Assembly (NCBI RefSeq): GCF_001701045.1
Contig: NZ_CP016757.1
Location: 3,250,219-3,314,218, forward strand
Direction of reading: 5' to 3'
Length of the DNA: 64,000 nt
Origin: Cloacibacillus porcorum
Lineage (GTDB): Bacteria; Synergistota; Synergistia; Synergistales; Synergistaceae
The notes under the pieces were generated by a model. That model made no database searches and was not told where the DNA came from. It saw nothing but the letters and a program-made list of their open reading frames with translations. Shown piece after piece: positions 14,483 through 24,389 of this stretch (positions are counted from its first letter, which is position 1; every line of letters begins with the position of its first letter). Made by a program: the position numbers and the translations under genes.

Positions 14483-17188
14483 TTAATGAACGGCCTTGCT
14501 CTTTCTGCGGAAGAAGAGCGGGATGAGCGCGGCGAGGACCACCGCGGCGAGGCCGGAATTACAGCCGCCGCCTGAGCTTCCGCCGGAACCGCCCTTCGTC
14601 ACTGTCACCCTGCAGGTCACGGCAGCGGAACCGTCCTTTACGGTGATATTCGCCTTGCCGGCGCTGAGAGCTTTGACCGTTATCTCCTCACCGGAACCTT
14701 CAATCGCCGCCACCTTGTCGTTGCTGCTCTCCCATTTTAGCGTCGCTCCGGGGGCAAGACCGGATGCCGTTAAGGTTTTGGACTGCCCCTCCGCCAATAA
14801 GAGCTCCGTCGCGGAGAGCGTGAGCCGGTACTGGTTGACGGAGAGCACCGCCGGGTCCAATATATTTCCCTTTGTCTTGTCGAGGTCATACTCGCTGTTA
14901 TCCGCGACGGCAAAGCTGATGAGATACTCCACGCCCGCCTTCGGCGAAGCGTTCGCCTCGACCGCCGTACCGTCTGCGGTCGTGATCGCAAATTCGCCTG
15001 ACTCGATCTTTTTCGGCAGACTCTGGAAAGCGAACTTGAGGACCTTACCCGGTATCACCTTACAGAGCACGATATCTTTGAACTTGTGGGAGGAAAATTC
15101 ATCCAGCCTGCCCCTGAACGACGCGAGCGCCGTCTTGTCCGCGGATACGACGGTCTTGAACACCGGTATGGATTTGATCAGGTTCGTGTCGACCGTGCCG
15201 TTGACGTCGCTGGAAGCCACGGCGGCGGCGAATTTCGCCGAAGTCACGACGATGTCGCCGTTAGGCTGTTTTTCAACGAGCGCGGGAACGCCTGCGGGGA
15301 GATCGTCGACGCTCTTTACCGTCTCCGGCTTTACCGGTATGACGTTGACGTCGTCCGGCTTAATGGGCGGCTCCTCCGGGTTTACCTTTCTCACAACGAT
15401 GTTGCCTTCGATCTTCGCGCCCTCGCCCTTTTCAAGGCTGTTGTTGAGGATCAGCGTCATGCCATCTTCGACGATGAGCGTACCGTCGATCTTCGCGTTA
15501 CCGAGAATAGGATCACCAGTATCTCCGGTTGGATCTTTCACAATACGCAGAGTACTGCCCTTTTCGACTATGAGCTTAACCGTCTCTTTATCGTCGGCAG
15601 CATCCATAAGCTGTGACAGTGACCTGTTAAATGTCACAGAGCTTTCACCTTTGAAAATTATCTCGTCGAACAGGAAAGTCCTGGCACCGGTCGTTCCCTT
15701 AACATTGTCAAAAATCAAACTTGAAGTGCCGACAACGGAATTATCATAGAATCCCATGTTGGCAGCCATCTTGTCATCATTAATACGCCCCTGACCACTG
15801 ATGGCTGTATTATTCATGAGTCTTGAGATATCAGTGATGTTTTTGAATGTAATTTTACCATTGCCCTTTACATCGTTGGAGACTATAGAGTTGTTGTTAT
15901 TGCTCAAGTAACTTCCCGCGCTTATATGAATCCAATCCTTTTCAGGATCAAGAGGGGTTATCATATCAAGCGCAGCATCGCCGCTGATTACAACGTTAGT
16001 ATTTCCCAATATTTCCGCATTTCCCCAGTTTTCTATGTATGAGCCACCAAAGATAACATTCACACCACGCCCCGTAAAGCCATTTGATGGCGCAATTAGA
16101 ATATTAGTATCCCCACTGACCACACTACGACAAAATGGTTCTGTCCGATATGGGGAATTTGCATGCCCTCCACCATAAACGACGGCATCGCATGAAAGGT
16201 TTTTGCCATAAATATTATTTGCACCGTCGATTTCTATGCGTGTGTTTGCTGTATAAGCAATCCCGCTATCCCTAGCATATGACCCACCAACAACTGTTCC
16301 TATGGTACCGTCATTAATTAATACTTCACTACCGCCTTCGATAAAGGAAGTTGAATTTGCCCCAGCCTCGCTACCTCCATATATTAATGGCACGGAACCT
16401 GCAATACTGTCAAGATGTACATAAGATTTACCATTAATAGTGGCTATTGACGTGCCGTTCGTCTCACTTCCTCCAAAAATTTGCACACATGGCAATTTGC
16501 GGGTTCCAAAATCCCATGGTCCATCTATAGTCACGCCTGAATTTCCTAAAATTATATTTCGATTATCATTTCCGATGTTACTTCCACCAAAAATAAAAAT
16601 TCTACTGGTATTTATTTCGTTAGGACCAGGTAAAATTTCTGGGGAATATTCTCCAGTCAGCTGAACGAACGCATCACCGGAAATAACGTGTTCATATCTA
16701 TAATTATGGTAAAGATGGCTCCCGCCAAAAAACAAAATAGGCCGACCTCCATTACCACCGTTATTTAGATTTATCTTAGCCATACTGTTTCCAGTTACTA
16801 TTAGTTCTGTATTACCATTTATTACAGAATCTGATCCGTCACTAGCAGTATTACTTCCGCCACCATAGGCCATAAAACTCGGTGAGTTTTGAGTGTTCCT
16901 TAGGTCAAAATCATTTGATATTACTAGATTCAGTAGAGTACCTTCAATTTTATTTTGACCTGCTCCTAGTAACGTACCACCCAATATACCCATAGTTTTA
17001 TCACGCCAATCTCCGTAGAGATATGCCTCTTCTACGTTTGTATACCACCCTCCTTCTGTACCATTTTGCCAATTAGTTTCCCCTCTTAGTCTATAGAGAG
17101 ATCCATGCCACATTTCAGCAGCCATCGCCGAAATCGACAAGACAAACACAAGACATAACGCCGCAAAAATCCATTTGGTTCTTTTCAT
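14483..17188 (-). CDS. Large surface protein with GGS repeats, Ig-like domain and Synerg-CTERM tail
   Basis: A 901-residue exported protein. Residues 1-23 are a signal peptide. From about 107 to 430 a motif of the form (I/V)(F/Y)GGS recurs about nine times every 30-50 residues (e.g. near 153, 200, 238, 270, 300, 340, 380), as expected for a right-handed beta-helix adhesin. About 790-868 looks like a BIG2-type Ig domain (WESSNDKVAAIEG, SAGKANITV). The end is a Gly/Ser stretch, GGGC with Cys876, a hydrophobic segment and RRKSK: the Synerg-CTERM sorting tail of Synergistota. Such tails are thought to be processed and attached at the envelope. The N-terminal half is more A+T-rich than the C-terminal half, suggesting exchange of the exposed part. 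Confidence 0.85.
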   Translation of the reverse strand: MKRTKWIFAALCLVFVLSISAMAAEMWHGSLYRLRGETNWQNGTEGGWYTNVEEAYLYGDWRDKTMGILGGTLLGAGQNKIEGTLLNLVISNDFDLRNTQNSPSFMAYGGGSNTASDGSDSVINGNTELIVTGNSMAKINLNNGGNGGRPILFFGGSHLYHNYRYEHVISGDAFVQLTGEYSPEILPGPNEINTSRIFIFGGSNIGNDNRNIILGNSGVTIDGPWDFGTRKLPCVQIFGGSETNGTSIATINGKSYVHLDSIAGSVPLIYGGSEAGANSTSFIEGGSEVLINDGTIGTVVGGSYARDSGIAYTANTRIEIDGANNIYGKNLSCDAVVYGGGHANSPYRTEPFCRSVVSGDTNILIAPSNGFTGRGVNVIFGGSYIENWGNAEILGNTNVVISGDAALDMITPLDPEKDWIHISAGSYLSNNNNSIVSNDVKGNGKITFKNITDISRLMNNTAISGQGRINDDKMAANMGFYDNSVVGTSSLIFDNVKGTTGARTFLFDEIIFKGESSVTFNRSLSQLMDAADDKETVKLIVEKGSTLRIVKDPTGDTGDPILGNAKIDGTLIVEDGMTLILNNSLEKGEGAKIEGNIVVRKVNPEEPPIKPDDVNVIPVKPETVKSVDDLPAGVPALVEKQPNGDIVVTSAKFAAAVASSDVNGTVDTNLIKSIPVFKTVVSADKTALASFRGRLDEFSSHKFKDIVLCKVIPGKVLKFAFQSLPKKIESGEFAITTADGTAVEANASPKAGVEYLISFAVADNSEYDLDKTKGNILDPAVLSVNQYRLTLSATELLLAEGQSKTLTASGLAPGATLKWESSNDKVAAIEGSGEEITVKALSAGKANITVKDGSAAVTCRVTVTKGGSGGSSGGGCNSGLAAVVLAALIPLFFRRKSKAVH

Positions 17189-17551
17189 CTACATACCTCC
17201 GTTTGGACTAATAAATCCTCGCTTAAACCTTTAACCGCGCCGTACGTTATTGAAAAATCTGCTTTTCGCATCACCTGTGCCTTCACAATAATTTTTTAAA
17301 ATCAACTTGATACAACTGTGTAAAAAAGGCGGACACGCCGCCTGTTTTTCAAAAAAGACAACAAACAACCTGTTGGATTTTTTCTGTATAAATCCAAATG
17401 ACAATGCTATCTTTTTATTGTAATAGCCATATTTTATACTATAAATTTATAGTGTCAAACATATTAATCATTTTATAGATGATTTATTACGATAATATAA
17501 TCGTTGAAGCCACCACCATAATGAGGTAGCTTTATATGGTGAGGTGAGCAT
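17189..17551. promoter_or_regulatory. Divergent control region with two palindromes
   Basis: A 363-bp A+T-rich gap between the surface-protein gene and the S24-type regulator. It holds ACTATAAATTTATAGT (17438-17453), a perfect 16-bp palindrome, and AATCAT...ATGATT (17466-17484), both likely operators of the adjacent helix-turn-helix regulator. A GGCG-GACA-CGCC hairpin with A and T runs lies at 17322-17348. Exact promoters are not clear. Confidence 0.6.
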
Positions 17552-18235
17552 ATGGAAACTTTTGGCGCCCGCTTGGGTCGTCTGCGCAGGGAAAAAGGTT
17601 TAAAACGTTATGATATCGCAGAGCCGTTAGGGGTGGACGCTGAGACGATCGCGCGTTATGAGAGGGAAGAGCGGGAGCCTAAGGTGAGCGACGCGGTCGC
17701 TATCGCCAATATTTTAGGGGTTTCTGTAGAATACCTTGCCACCGGCATCGCCTCGCCGCTCAAGCATTCCATGTACGCCTACAGCGCTGACGACAGGATC
17801 GTCGTCCCCGTGCTTTCCAGCAGCGATTCGTATAATATCATCCCCTCAACGGATACAATATCAGTCAGCACTGAACACATCCTCATCCCTAAAACCCTTA
17901 TCGGTACGATACAGCCGCAAAACCCGCCTTTTGCGTTTATCGCGCGCGACAGGTCTTTTGAAAAATTCGCCGTACGCGAAGGCAGTTATGTGGTCATTAA
18001 CCCCGCGGAACGTGTGGCAAATTTTGATATCGCTCTTGTGTTTTATAAGGGCAAGCTGACGCTGAAGCGTCCGCAGTATACAAAGAGCGGTGCCCTCTAT
18101 CTCTTTTCCGGCAGCAACAGCGACGCGATCTATGTCCCGGCCGAGGACGCCTCCGACGCCAAGGAATTCAAAATCGTCGGTAAGGCCGTCGCCTATCAGT
18201 TCGAAGAAACAAAAAAAATTTACCATAACATCTAG
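17552..18235 (+). CDS. XRE-type repressor with S24 (LexA/CI-like) C-terminal domain
   Basis: A 227-residue protein. Residues 5-60 are a helix-turn-helix of the XRE type (RREKGLKRYDIAEPLGVDAETIARYE). The C-terminal about 120 residues resemble peptidase S24: a Ser in RDRSFEKF replaces the usual DSM-type motif and the Lys in LTLKR is in place, so self-cleavage is possible but not certain. Proteins of this design repress genes until a signal triggers cleavage or release. Divergent from the surface-protein gene with palindromes between them, so it probably controls itself and perhaps that gene. Confidence 0.85.
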   Translation: METFGARLGRLRREKGLKRYDIAEPLGVDAETIARYEREEREPKVSDAVAIANILGVSVEYLATGIASPLKHSMYAYSADDRIVVPVLSSSDSYNIIPSTDTISVSTEHILIPKTLIGTIQPQNPPFAFIARDRSFEKFAVREGSYVVINPAERVANFDIALVFYKGKLTLKRPQYTKSGALYLFSGSNSDAIYVPAEDASDAKEFKIVGKAVAYQFEETKKIYHNI

Positions 18236-18493
18236 GAATTTTATTTGATCTTTCGCAAAGCGGAGGCCTAGTTATCATTTAGGGTAAGGCTATTTTATTC
18301 ATGAAACCGCCGAAGATAACTGCCTTCCGCGTCAGAGTCTATATCGCCGCCGTATAAATTGACCGGCGGCATAATAGAGCCGCGCCGGATTTTTCGATTT
18401 GTAAAAAATACAGATTCGTCAAATCATTTTAGTCTTTCTCTCAGCAGCTGTGATAAGATTAATGAAACAGAAAACACCGCCAGGGGAAAGTCA
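18236..18493. other. Gap before TonB receptor
   Basis: 258 bp with a GCCGCC...GGCGGC hairpin near 18350-18370 and A+T-rich sequence before the receptor's ribosome site AGGGGAAAG. I see no riboswitch or metal-regulator box that I can support. Confidence 0.4.
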
Positions 18494-20410
18494 ATGTTTA
18501 AATACTTGATATTAATATCGATAAATCTTCTTATTTTCGCCGGCCTCTCAAGCTCCGCCGCAGCCGCCGAGGCGGAGCTTGGCGAGGTGGTCGTGACCGC
18601 CTCGCGGATCGACGAGCGGGCCTTTGACGCGAAGGCCGACGTGAGAGTCATTACGGCGGAGGATATTGAAGAAAACCGTTTCGCGGATCTCGCGGAGGCG
18701 CTTTCATCGCTGAACGGCGTGACGGTCGACACCTACGGCAACGGCGTTGGCTATGAGAACATGCAGACACTCGAAATCAACGGCTCTTCGCAGATCGTCG
18801 TGGTCATTGACGGCATCCGCGCCAACACCAACACCAGCATGTTCAACGTCTTTAACTTCCAGAGCATGCCTAATCTCGACAGCATCGAGCGTATCGAGGT
18901 ACTCAACGGCTCCGCCTCCACCCTCTACGGCGCGGACGCCAAGGGCGGCGTGGTGAATATCATCACCAAGGCGCCGGAGAAAAATGTCTTCAAGTTCGGC
19001 GCGGAGAACGGCACCTTCGGCTTTCAGGACTACCGCCTCTACGCCGCCAGCGGCGACGGAGATCTCTCATGGAGGCTGAGCGCCAACAAGCGGCGCTCCT
19101 CGGATTACAAGGACGGTAACGGAAACCGTTATATCTCCGACGGCGACGCGGAGAATATCAGCGCGAAGTTCTGGAAGAAGACGAGCGGAAGAAGCACGCT
19201 TTCGCTGGCCTTTGACAATTACGAATCGGATACGGTGCACACCGGGACCTATTTCCGGCAGCAGCACGGCATGAGGCCGCCCGCAAGTTTCTACGAGAAG
19301 CAGCAGCGGCTGATCCTCGCCTACCGCACCCAGTTTTCCGAGGAGAGCGACAATCTCCTCTCCCTCTACCGCATCAGGAGCACATTCAACGGGCAGAATT
19401 TCAGCACTGCGGAGGATATGATCGACGGCAAGGCCGACACTACGACCTGGGGCTTCTCCGACCAGTACCGTCTGAAGTGGCATGAGAAGCACCAGCTCGC
19501 GGCTGGCCTTGAATATTCCCACGAAACGATAGACGACTGGGCGGACCTATTGTTCACCTACTCCAATGAGAGCTATTACCATTACTCGTTATACGCGGAG
19601 GACAACTGGGACTTCGACGGCCGCTACAGCCTTACGCTCGGCGCGCGCTATTACCGCCATTCAATCGCCGGCGGCAGGCTCTCGCCCTCGGTCACGCTCG
19701 GCCTCGCGGCGGACGAAAAGACGAATCTCTACCTCAGCGCCAAGGATTATTTCGTGCCGCCCTCGCAGTATCAGCTCTTCAGCGGCTACGGCAATAAAGA
19801 CCTTTCGCCGGAGAGCGGCCAGACATACGAATTCGGCGTCAAGCACGCGCCAGACAACGACACGGTCATAGACGCAAACCTCTTTTACCGCCGCGGAAAA
19901 AATACTATCAGTTACAACAAAGAAATCAAAAAATATGAAAATTTAGATCGTGAAAAGGTCTGGGGCTTCCGCGCAAACGTCACGCGGCAGTTGGACGAAC
20001 ATTTCAAGGCCACCCTCGGCTACGCCTGGATCAGATATAAGAATGTTGACGCAGAGGGAGAGGAGAGCTACAGCAGCAATTATCCCAACGGCGAGATCAA
20101 GGTGGGGCTCAATTATAAAAACAGGGACCTCACCGTCGTACTCTTCGGGCGCGGTGTGATGGGGAGGGAGGGTTCTCGCCAATACGCCTCCAGAACCAAT
20201 CTTTTTTACGGAACATATCCGGTCTCGTCATTCTGGGTCGTAGATATGGCTGTGAATTACAAAACTTCGGAGCATCTTACGTTCTATCTCAAAATAAACA
20301 ACATCTTCGACGAATTTTACTGCGATGACGTGACCGGCGTTTACGGACATGAAGATATTTACGGCGCGCCTGGGCGTAATTTCCGGGTCGGATTCACCTA
20401 CGAGTTTTAG
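18494..20410 (+). CDS. TonB-dependent outer-membrane receptor
   Basis: A 638-residue protein starting at the ATG after AGGGGAAAG; an upstream frame extension to 18359 lacks a ribosome site and would bury the signal peptide. Signal peptide to about residue 24, TonB box-like GEVVVTASR, plug domain (about 35-145, VIDGIRANTNTS, RIEVLNGSASTLYGADAKGG, VVNIITK) and a 22-strand-type barrel ending in GRNFRVGFTYEF with terminal Phe. It takes up a scarce ligand such as an iron complex, cobalamin or another metal-organic compound using TonB energy. The ligand cannot be set: no transport genes adjoin it. Confidence 0.92.
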   Translation: MFKYLILISINLLIFAGLSSSAAAAEAELGEVVVTASRIDERAFDAKADVRVITAEDIEENRFADLAEALSSLNGVTVDTYGNGVGYENMQTLEINGSSQIVVVIDGIRANTNTSMFNVFNFQSMPNLDSIERIEVLNGSASTLYGADAKGGVVNIITKAPEKNVFKFGAENGTFGFQDYRLYAASGDGDLSWRLSANKRRSSDYKDGNGNRYISDGDAENISAKFWKKTSGRSTLSLAFDNYESDTVHTGTYFRQQHGMRPPASFYEKQQRLILAYRTQFSEESDNLLSLYRIRSTFNGQNFSTAEDMIDGKADTTTWGFSDQYRLKWHEKHQLAAGLEYSHETIDDWADLLFTYSNESYYHYSLYAEDNWDFDGRYSLTLGARYYRHSIAGGRLSPSVTLGLAADEKTNLYLSAKDYFVPPSQYQLFSGYGNKDLSPESGQTYEFGVKHAPDNDTVIDANLFYRRGKNTISYNKEIKKYENLDREKVWGFRANVTRQLDEHFKATLGYAWIRYKNVDAEGEESYSSNYPNGEIKVGLNYKNRDLTVVLFGRGVMGREGSRQYASRTNLFYGTYPVSSFWVVDMAVNYKTSEHLTFYLKINNIFDEFYCDDVTGVYGHEDIYGAPGRNFRVGFTYEF

Positions 20411-20452
20411 CGAATTATGCCGCGCCGCGGAACCTCCGGCGGGCACCCTTAA

Positions 20453-23227
20453 TTAAGATGGACGCCCCTTTGTGAATTTCTCCAGTGTCTCATAAAGCAA
20501 CTGCGGCTCCACAGGTTTGGAGAGGTGTACGTCCATACCGGCATCCAGACTTAGACGCACGTCCTCGTCGAAGGCATTCGCGCTCATGGCAATGATAGGT
20601 ATTTTTTTTGCATCATCACGCTCCTCGGCGCGAATAAGCCGCGTCGCCTCCAGGCCGTCCATCACGGGCATCCTGATATCCATGAGGATGGCGTCGTAGA
20701 AGCCCGGAGCGGCGGCGCGGAATTTGTCGAGGGCCTCGCGGCCGTTTTCCGCGACGTCAACGGTGATATTTTTTCTCTCAAGCAGCTTTTTCGCCACCAA
20801 AATGTTAAGTTTATGGTCGTCGACCAACAGCACCCTGATGCCGGAGAGGCCCGCGCCGCCCGCCTCCTCTTTTTGCGGTGTCCGCTCATGGGACAGCCGC
20901 CGTTCCCCCGTCACGGCAAGGGGAACCTTCACCGTGAATTTGGTCCCTTTACCAACATCGCTCTCGCACTCCACAGAGCCTCCCATCAGCGCTACAAGTC
21001 TCTTTACTATCGAGAGTCCCAGCCCGGTACCGCCGGTCGCTCTGCCCTGACGCTCCGTATCAAGCGAAAAGGGCTCGAACATCCTCTTCTGGAACTCCGG
21101 CGAAATGCCGATGCCGTCGTCCTTCACCACCGCGGTAAGCAATGTTTCGTTTATGTCCTCAGTTTTCAGGATAAGTACAACGTGTCCGCCCTCTGCCGTG
21201 AACTTTATCGCGTTGTTGAGCAGATTGACCAGTATCTGCTCTATCCTCGTCTTGTCAGCGTTGTAGACCAGGCTCCGGTCGGCGTCGATATCGCAGTCAA
21301 AAGTTATGCCCCGCGTCCGCACCTGCGGCATGATGATGTTGTTTATCTCTTCAAACAGCTCCCCGAAGGTAAAGTCTACAGGGACAAGCGTCATTATATT
21401 ACTGTCGATCTTGCTCATATCAAGGGTATCGTTGATAAGCGAGAGGAGGTATTTCCCCGCGTTGTTGATATTGCCCAGACTGCGCCGCAGCTCATCTTGG
21501 TCTTTTTCGCCGCCGGCAAACTCCGAGAGGCCGATGATGGCGTTCATCGGCGTGCGCATATCATGGCTCATACGCGAAAGGAAGTCGCTCTTAGCGGCGT
21601 TCGCACGTTCCAGCACGAGATTGCGCTCCATTTCCCGGCGGTGAAAGAACCAAAGCAGCAGCCCCGAGGCCGCCAAACCGCCGAAGATCATAAAGATCAC
21701 GGTAGCTGCCAGCGGATTTTGCCGGGCGAAGAGTACAATCGAGTTCTTCTCCGAATATGTGAAGCTGTCCAGCGTGATATTATAGAGCTCGTTGTTGTTG
21801 ATCGACTCAATATATCTGTTTAGCATCGTGAGGAGCGGCAGGTTTTCTTCTCCGCAGACGACGAAGCCGATATTGGAAAACTTGTTCTGGTTGGGAATCA
21901 CCCTCACGTTGAATCTGTTCTGTGAAACATAAAAGTCCACCGTTCGGCTGTTCCCCACACCGAAGTCCGCCTCTTTGCGTTCCACAGCCCTGATGGCCGC
22001 CTCAATGTCGTCGTAAGGCTTTATTTCAAAGCCATCAGGCCGTTCTCTATCTTGCTGAGAATTGCGCAGTACCGCCATCGTTTTGATCTTTTTGTCCCGG
22101 TCAAAGTAGCCGTCGCTTACAAAGCTCACATCTTCCACCTTGGAAAAGGGACGGGTGGTGACGCGTCCGCCGCCCTTGACTATATCAATGGCCGACTTTA
22201 TGCCGGCGATCACGGTATATTCTCCCGAGGCTGTCAGCTTCTGGATATCACCCGTCGGAGGGGCAGAGACAAACTCCAGCCGCAGCCCGATTGCTTTAGA
22301 GAATACCTTCAGCAGCTCGACCGACATTCCGCGCAGAACTCCGTCGGAATCCTTAAAAACATAGGGAGCTCCCTTTTCGATGCAGAGCACCTTGACCGCC
22401 GTGGCCTTTTTTATATAGGCACGTTCTCTGTCGTTGACTGAAAAGTCGTTGCGCCGTTTTCCAAAATATTTTTCATAAAGAGCGTTCTGATAATTGGGAA
22501 AGGCGATCGATATCTTCCGCATCCCCTCGTCGAGTTCCGCGAGGATATCGTCGCGGTCTTTATTTACAACTAAAAATATGGGCCAAGGAGAAATACGAGC
22601 GACTTCTACAAGACCCTCGCGGGAATGGATGGAAATATCCATTGCCAAATCCGCCCTGTTCTGCCTAAGAGCCTCCATCTGTTCTTCGACGTTGCGGCAC
22701 TCGATAAGTTCATAATCGTAAACTTCACGCGGCAGGAAGAGCTCAAGTTCCTTCCGCCTGTATTCCGACAGCTTAAATGTCGCTATCCTGAGGTGGCTGG
22801 CGAGAAAATTGTTTAGGTCTTTTTTCCGATAGTTGTCTTCCAGCGCGCTGAGAGTGGTGTAAACAGTGCCGTAGGAGGCCCTTGGATAGGAAAATCTCTT
22901 TTCCAGCTCCGGACGGTACATGGTGGCGCCGACGATGTCCACCTCTCCCGAGATAAGCATGCGGTACGATTTATCGACCCGATCCTCAAAAGACGCGTCG
23001 TCTATTTTGATGTATTCGCATTTCCAGTTATTGAATTCCGCCAGCTTTTCGAGGTACTCATAATTGTACCCGCCAATCGTTCCCTTATCGTCGAATTCTG
23101 AGAAACCCTCCTGCAGCGGGAAGGCGACACGCACCGTCTTCGCCGCGGCGGAGACGGAAACGGCGGGATATAGGATCAAAACAAAGAGTATAAGTAAAGT
23201 TATCTGCAAGGTTCTTTTATGCAACAC
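20453..23227 (-). CDS. Hybrid sensor histidine kinase with two periplasmic solute-binding domains
   Basis: A 924-residue protein of BvgS/EvgS design. Signal-like segment 8-28; two SBP_bac_3 domains at about 30-260 and 275-495; one membrane helix at about 505-528; HisKA with His555 in SRMSHDMRTPMNAIIG; HATPase with N671 (LLNNAIKF), DDGIGI and GTGLGL; receiver domain about 797-915 with Asp850 (AILMDIRMPVMDG). It should sense a small molecule such as an amino acid in the periplasm and phosphorylate its own receiver. There is no HPt domain and no partner response regulator beside it, so its output is unknown. Confidence 0.93.
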   Translation of the reverse strand: MLHKRTLQITLLILFVLILYPAVSVSAAAKTVRVAFPLQEGFSEFDDKGTIGGYNYEYLEKLAEFNNWKCEYIKIDDASFEDRVDKSYRMLISGEVDIVGATMYRPELEKRFSYPRASYGTVYTTLSALEDNYRKKDLNNFLASHLRIATFKLSEYRRKELELFLPREVYDYELIECRNVEEQMEALRQNRADLAMDISIHSREGLVEVARISPWPIFLVVNKDRDDILAELDEGMRKISIAFPNYQNALYEKYFGKRRNDFSVNDRERAYIKKATAVKVLCIEKGAPYVFKDSDGVLRGMSVELLKVFSKAIGLRLEFVSAPPTGDIQKLTASGEYTVIAGIKSAIDIVKGGGRVTTRPFSKVEDVSFVSDGYFDRDKKIKTMAVLRNSQQDRERPDGFEIKPYDDIEAAIRAVERKEADFGVGNSRTVDFYVSQNRFNVRVIPNQNKFSNIGFVVCGEENLPLLTMLNRYIESINNNELYNITLDSFTYSEKNSIVLFARQNPLAATVIFMIFGGLAASGLLLWFFHRREMERNLVLERANAAKSDFLSRMSHDMRTPMNAIIGLSEFAGGEKDQDELRRSLGNINNAGKYLLSLINDTLDMSKIDSNIMTLVPVDFTFGELFEEINNIIMPQVRTRGITFDCDIDADRSLVYNADKTRIEQILVNLLNNAIKFTAEGGHVVLILKTEDINETLLTAVVKDDGIGISPEFQKRMFEPFSLDTERQGRATGGTGLGLSIVKRLVALMGGSVECESDVGKGTKFTVKVPLAVTGERRLSHERTPQKEEAGGAGLSGIRVLLVDDHKLNILVAKKLLERKNITVDVAENGREALDKFRAAAPGFYDAILMDIRMPVMDGLEATRLIRAEERDDAKKIPIIAMSANAFDEDVRLSLDAGMDVHLSKPVEPQLLYETLEKFTKGRPS

Positions 23228-23432
23228 TTCGCCTCCGCGGTTTCAAAAACCGACGCACACATTTTATCACAGATACCCGGTAAATTAAAAAAACAGCCAA
23301 TCCGTTCGGGGCAAACGCATAAGGAAGCCGCCAGTGCCCGCGCTGCTGCCCTATGTCCGTCAAAAGATTTGGTGCGTTTGCCCTGACAAGCCATTTTGTA
23401 CATTAACTGGAATAACGTCTCAACTACTCTGT

Positions 23433-24389
23433 TTATATCAGTTTACGCGGCCTGCCGACCGGTTTTTTCTTTTCCCCCGTCAGTATTTCGCAGGCATATA
23501 CCGCGGCGTGTTCGTAGAAGGGGGCCAGCGTCTGGCGAAATGGATGTTCGCCGCGCCAGAAGGGGAAGTCGTTCATCACGTCAAGCGCGGCGGCGCGGCG
23601 TCCCTCCTGCTCCGCGCGCTCGCAGGAGAACTCACCGCCGCGGAACCAGTCCTCGTCGGCAGAGGGTTCTTCGTCGCGGATAACGGCGCTCATCTCCGCC
23701 TCTTCCGCTCCCCCCGAAAGCTCGCCCTCAGAGACCAACTCGTAGTCCACGCCGGACTCTTCCGTAAGTTCACCCTCCTGGGCGCTCTCAAGTGTCAGCA
23801 GGTTTATCAGCGACTCTTTATCCAGTCCGCGCAGTTTCAGCAGCAAGAAGGGATCGTCTTCGAGCTCCTCGCCAAGTATCAGAAGTACCGCGATGATATG
23901 TTTGCAGGGCGAGGCGTCGTCGGGACAGGTACACTTAAAGCGGCGCAGCGCCTCCCGTGTCGGGAACAGCGGCGTTCCCGACTCTTTGAAGATCGTTTCA
24001 ATCTCCTCCGGCATCTCCCCCGCCAGCAGCTTCGCGGCCAAAGCGGCGCTCTCCCGGAAGCGGAAGAGTATCAGCTCGCGAGCCTCCGGCGAGACCGTCT
24101 CAAAGCCGAAGCGTATCTGATAGGGCGTCTTGCGCGAACCCTGCACGAAGGCCGTCACCAGCCCCGGCTCCAACTGGATGTTGACGACCTGTCCCTTGCG
24201 GGCGTAGCTCTTGCCGCGCGCGAGCCTCCCGGAATCGATGCACCTTTCCATGACCTCGACCCAGCGGCGCGACCACCAGTTCGAGCCGTAGACGTGGCCG
24301 CGCGCCGTACGCGACTTGATCCCGCACTTTGTCTCACGCGGCTTTCTATACTTATAAAATTTTTCTTCGCGTTCAAATGAAGACATCAT
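23433..24389 (-). CDS. SWIM zinc-finger protein
   Basis: A 318-residue protein with the SWIM motif CTCPDDASPCKH (CxCxnCxH) near residue 150, preceded by the N-terminal segment seen in SWIM proteins that pair with bacterial SNF2 helicases (SRRWVEVMERCIDSGRLARGK, 20 residues). The C-terminal third is acidic, with a tail GRPRKL resembling an AT-hook. Its start overlaps the helicase stop by four bases (ATGA), so the two are translated together and probably work together on DNA. Confidence 0.88.
   Translation of the reverse strand: MMSSFEREEKFYKYRKPRETKCGIKSRTARGHVYGSNWWSRRWVEVMERCIDSGRLARGKSYARKGQVVNIQLEPGLVTAFVQGSRKTPYQIRFGFETVSPEARELILFRFRESAALAAKLLAGEMPEEIETIFKESGTPLFPTREALRRFKCTCPDDASPCKHIIAVLLILGEELEDDPFLLLKLRGLDKESLINLLTLESAQEGELTEESGVDYELVSEGELSGGAEEAEMSAVIRDEEPSADEDWFRGGEFSCERAEQEGRRAAALDVMNDFPFWRGEHPFRQTLAPFYEHAAVYACEILTGEKKKPVGRPRKLI

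Noticed and set aside
23334-24380. 348-codon plus-strand frame opposite the SWIM-finger gene
   Set aside because: The minus strand carries the conserved SWIM motif and overlaps the helicase in the expected coupled way.
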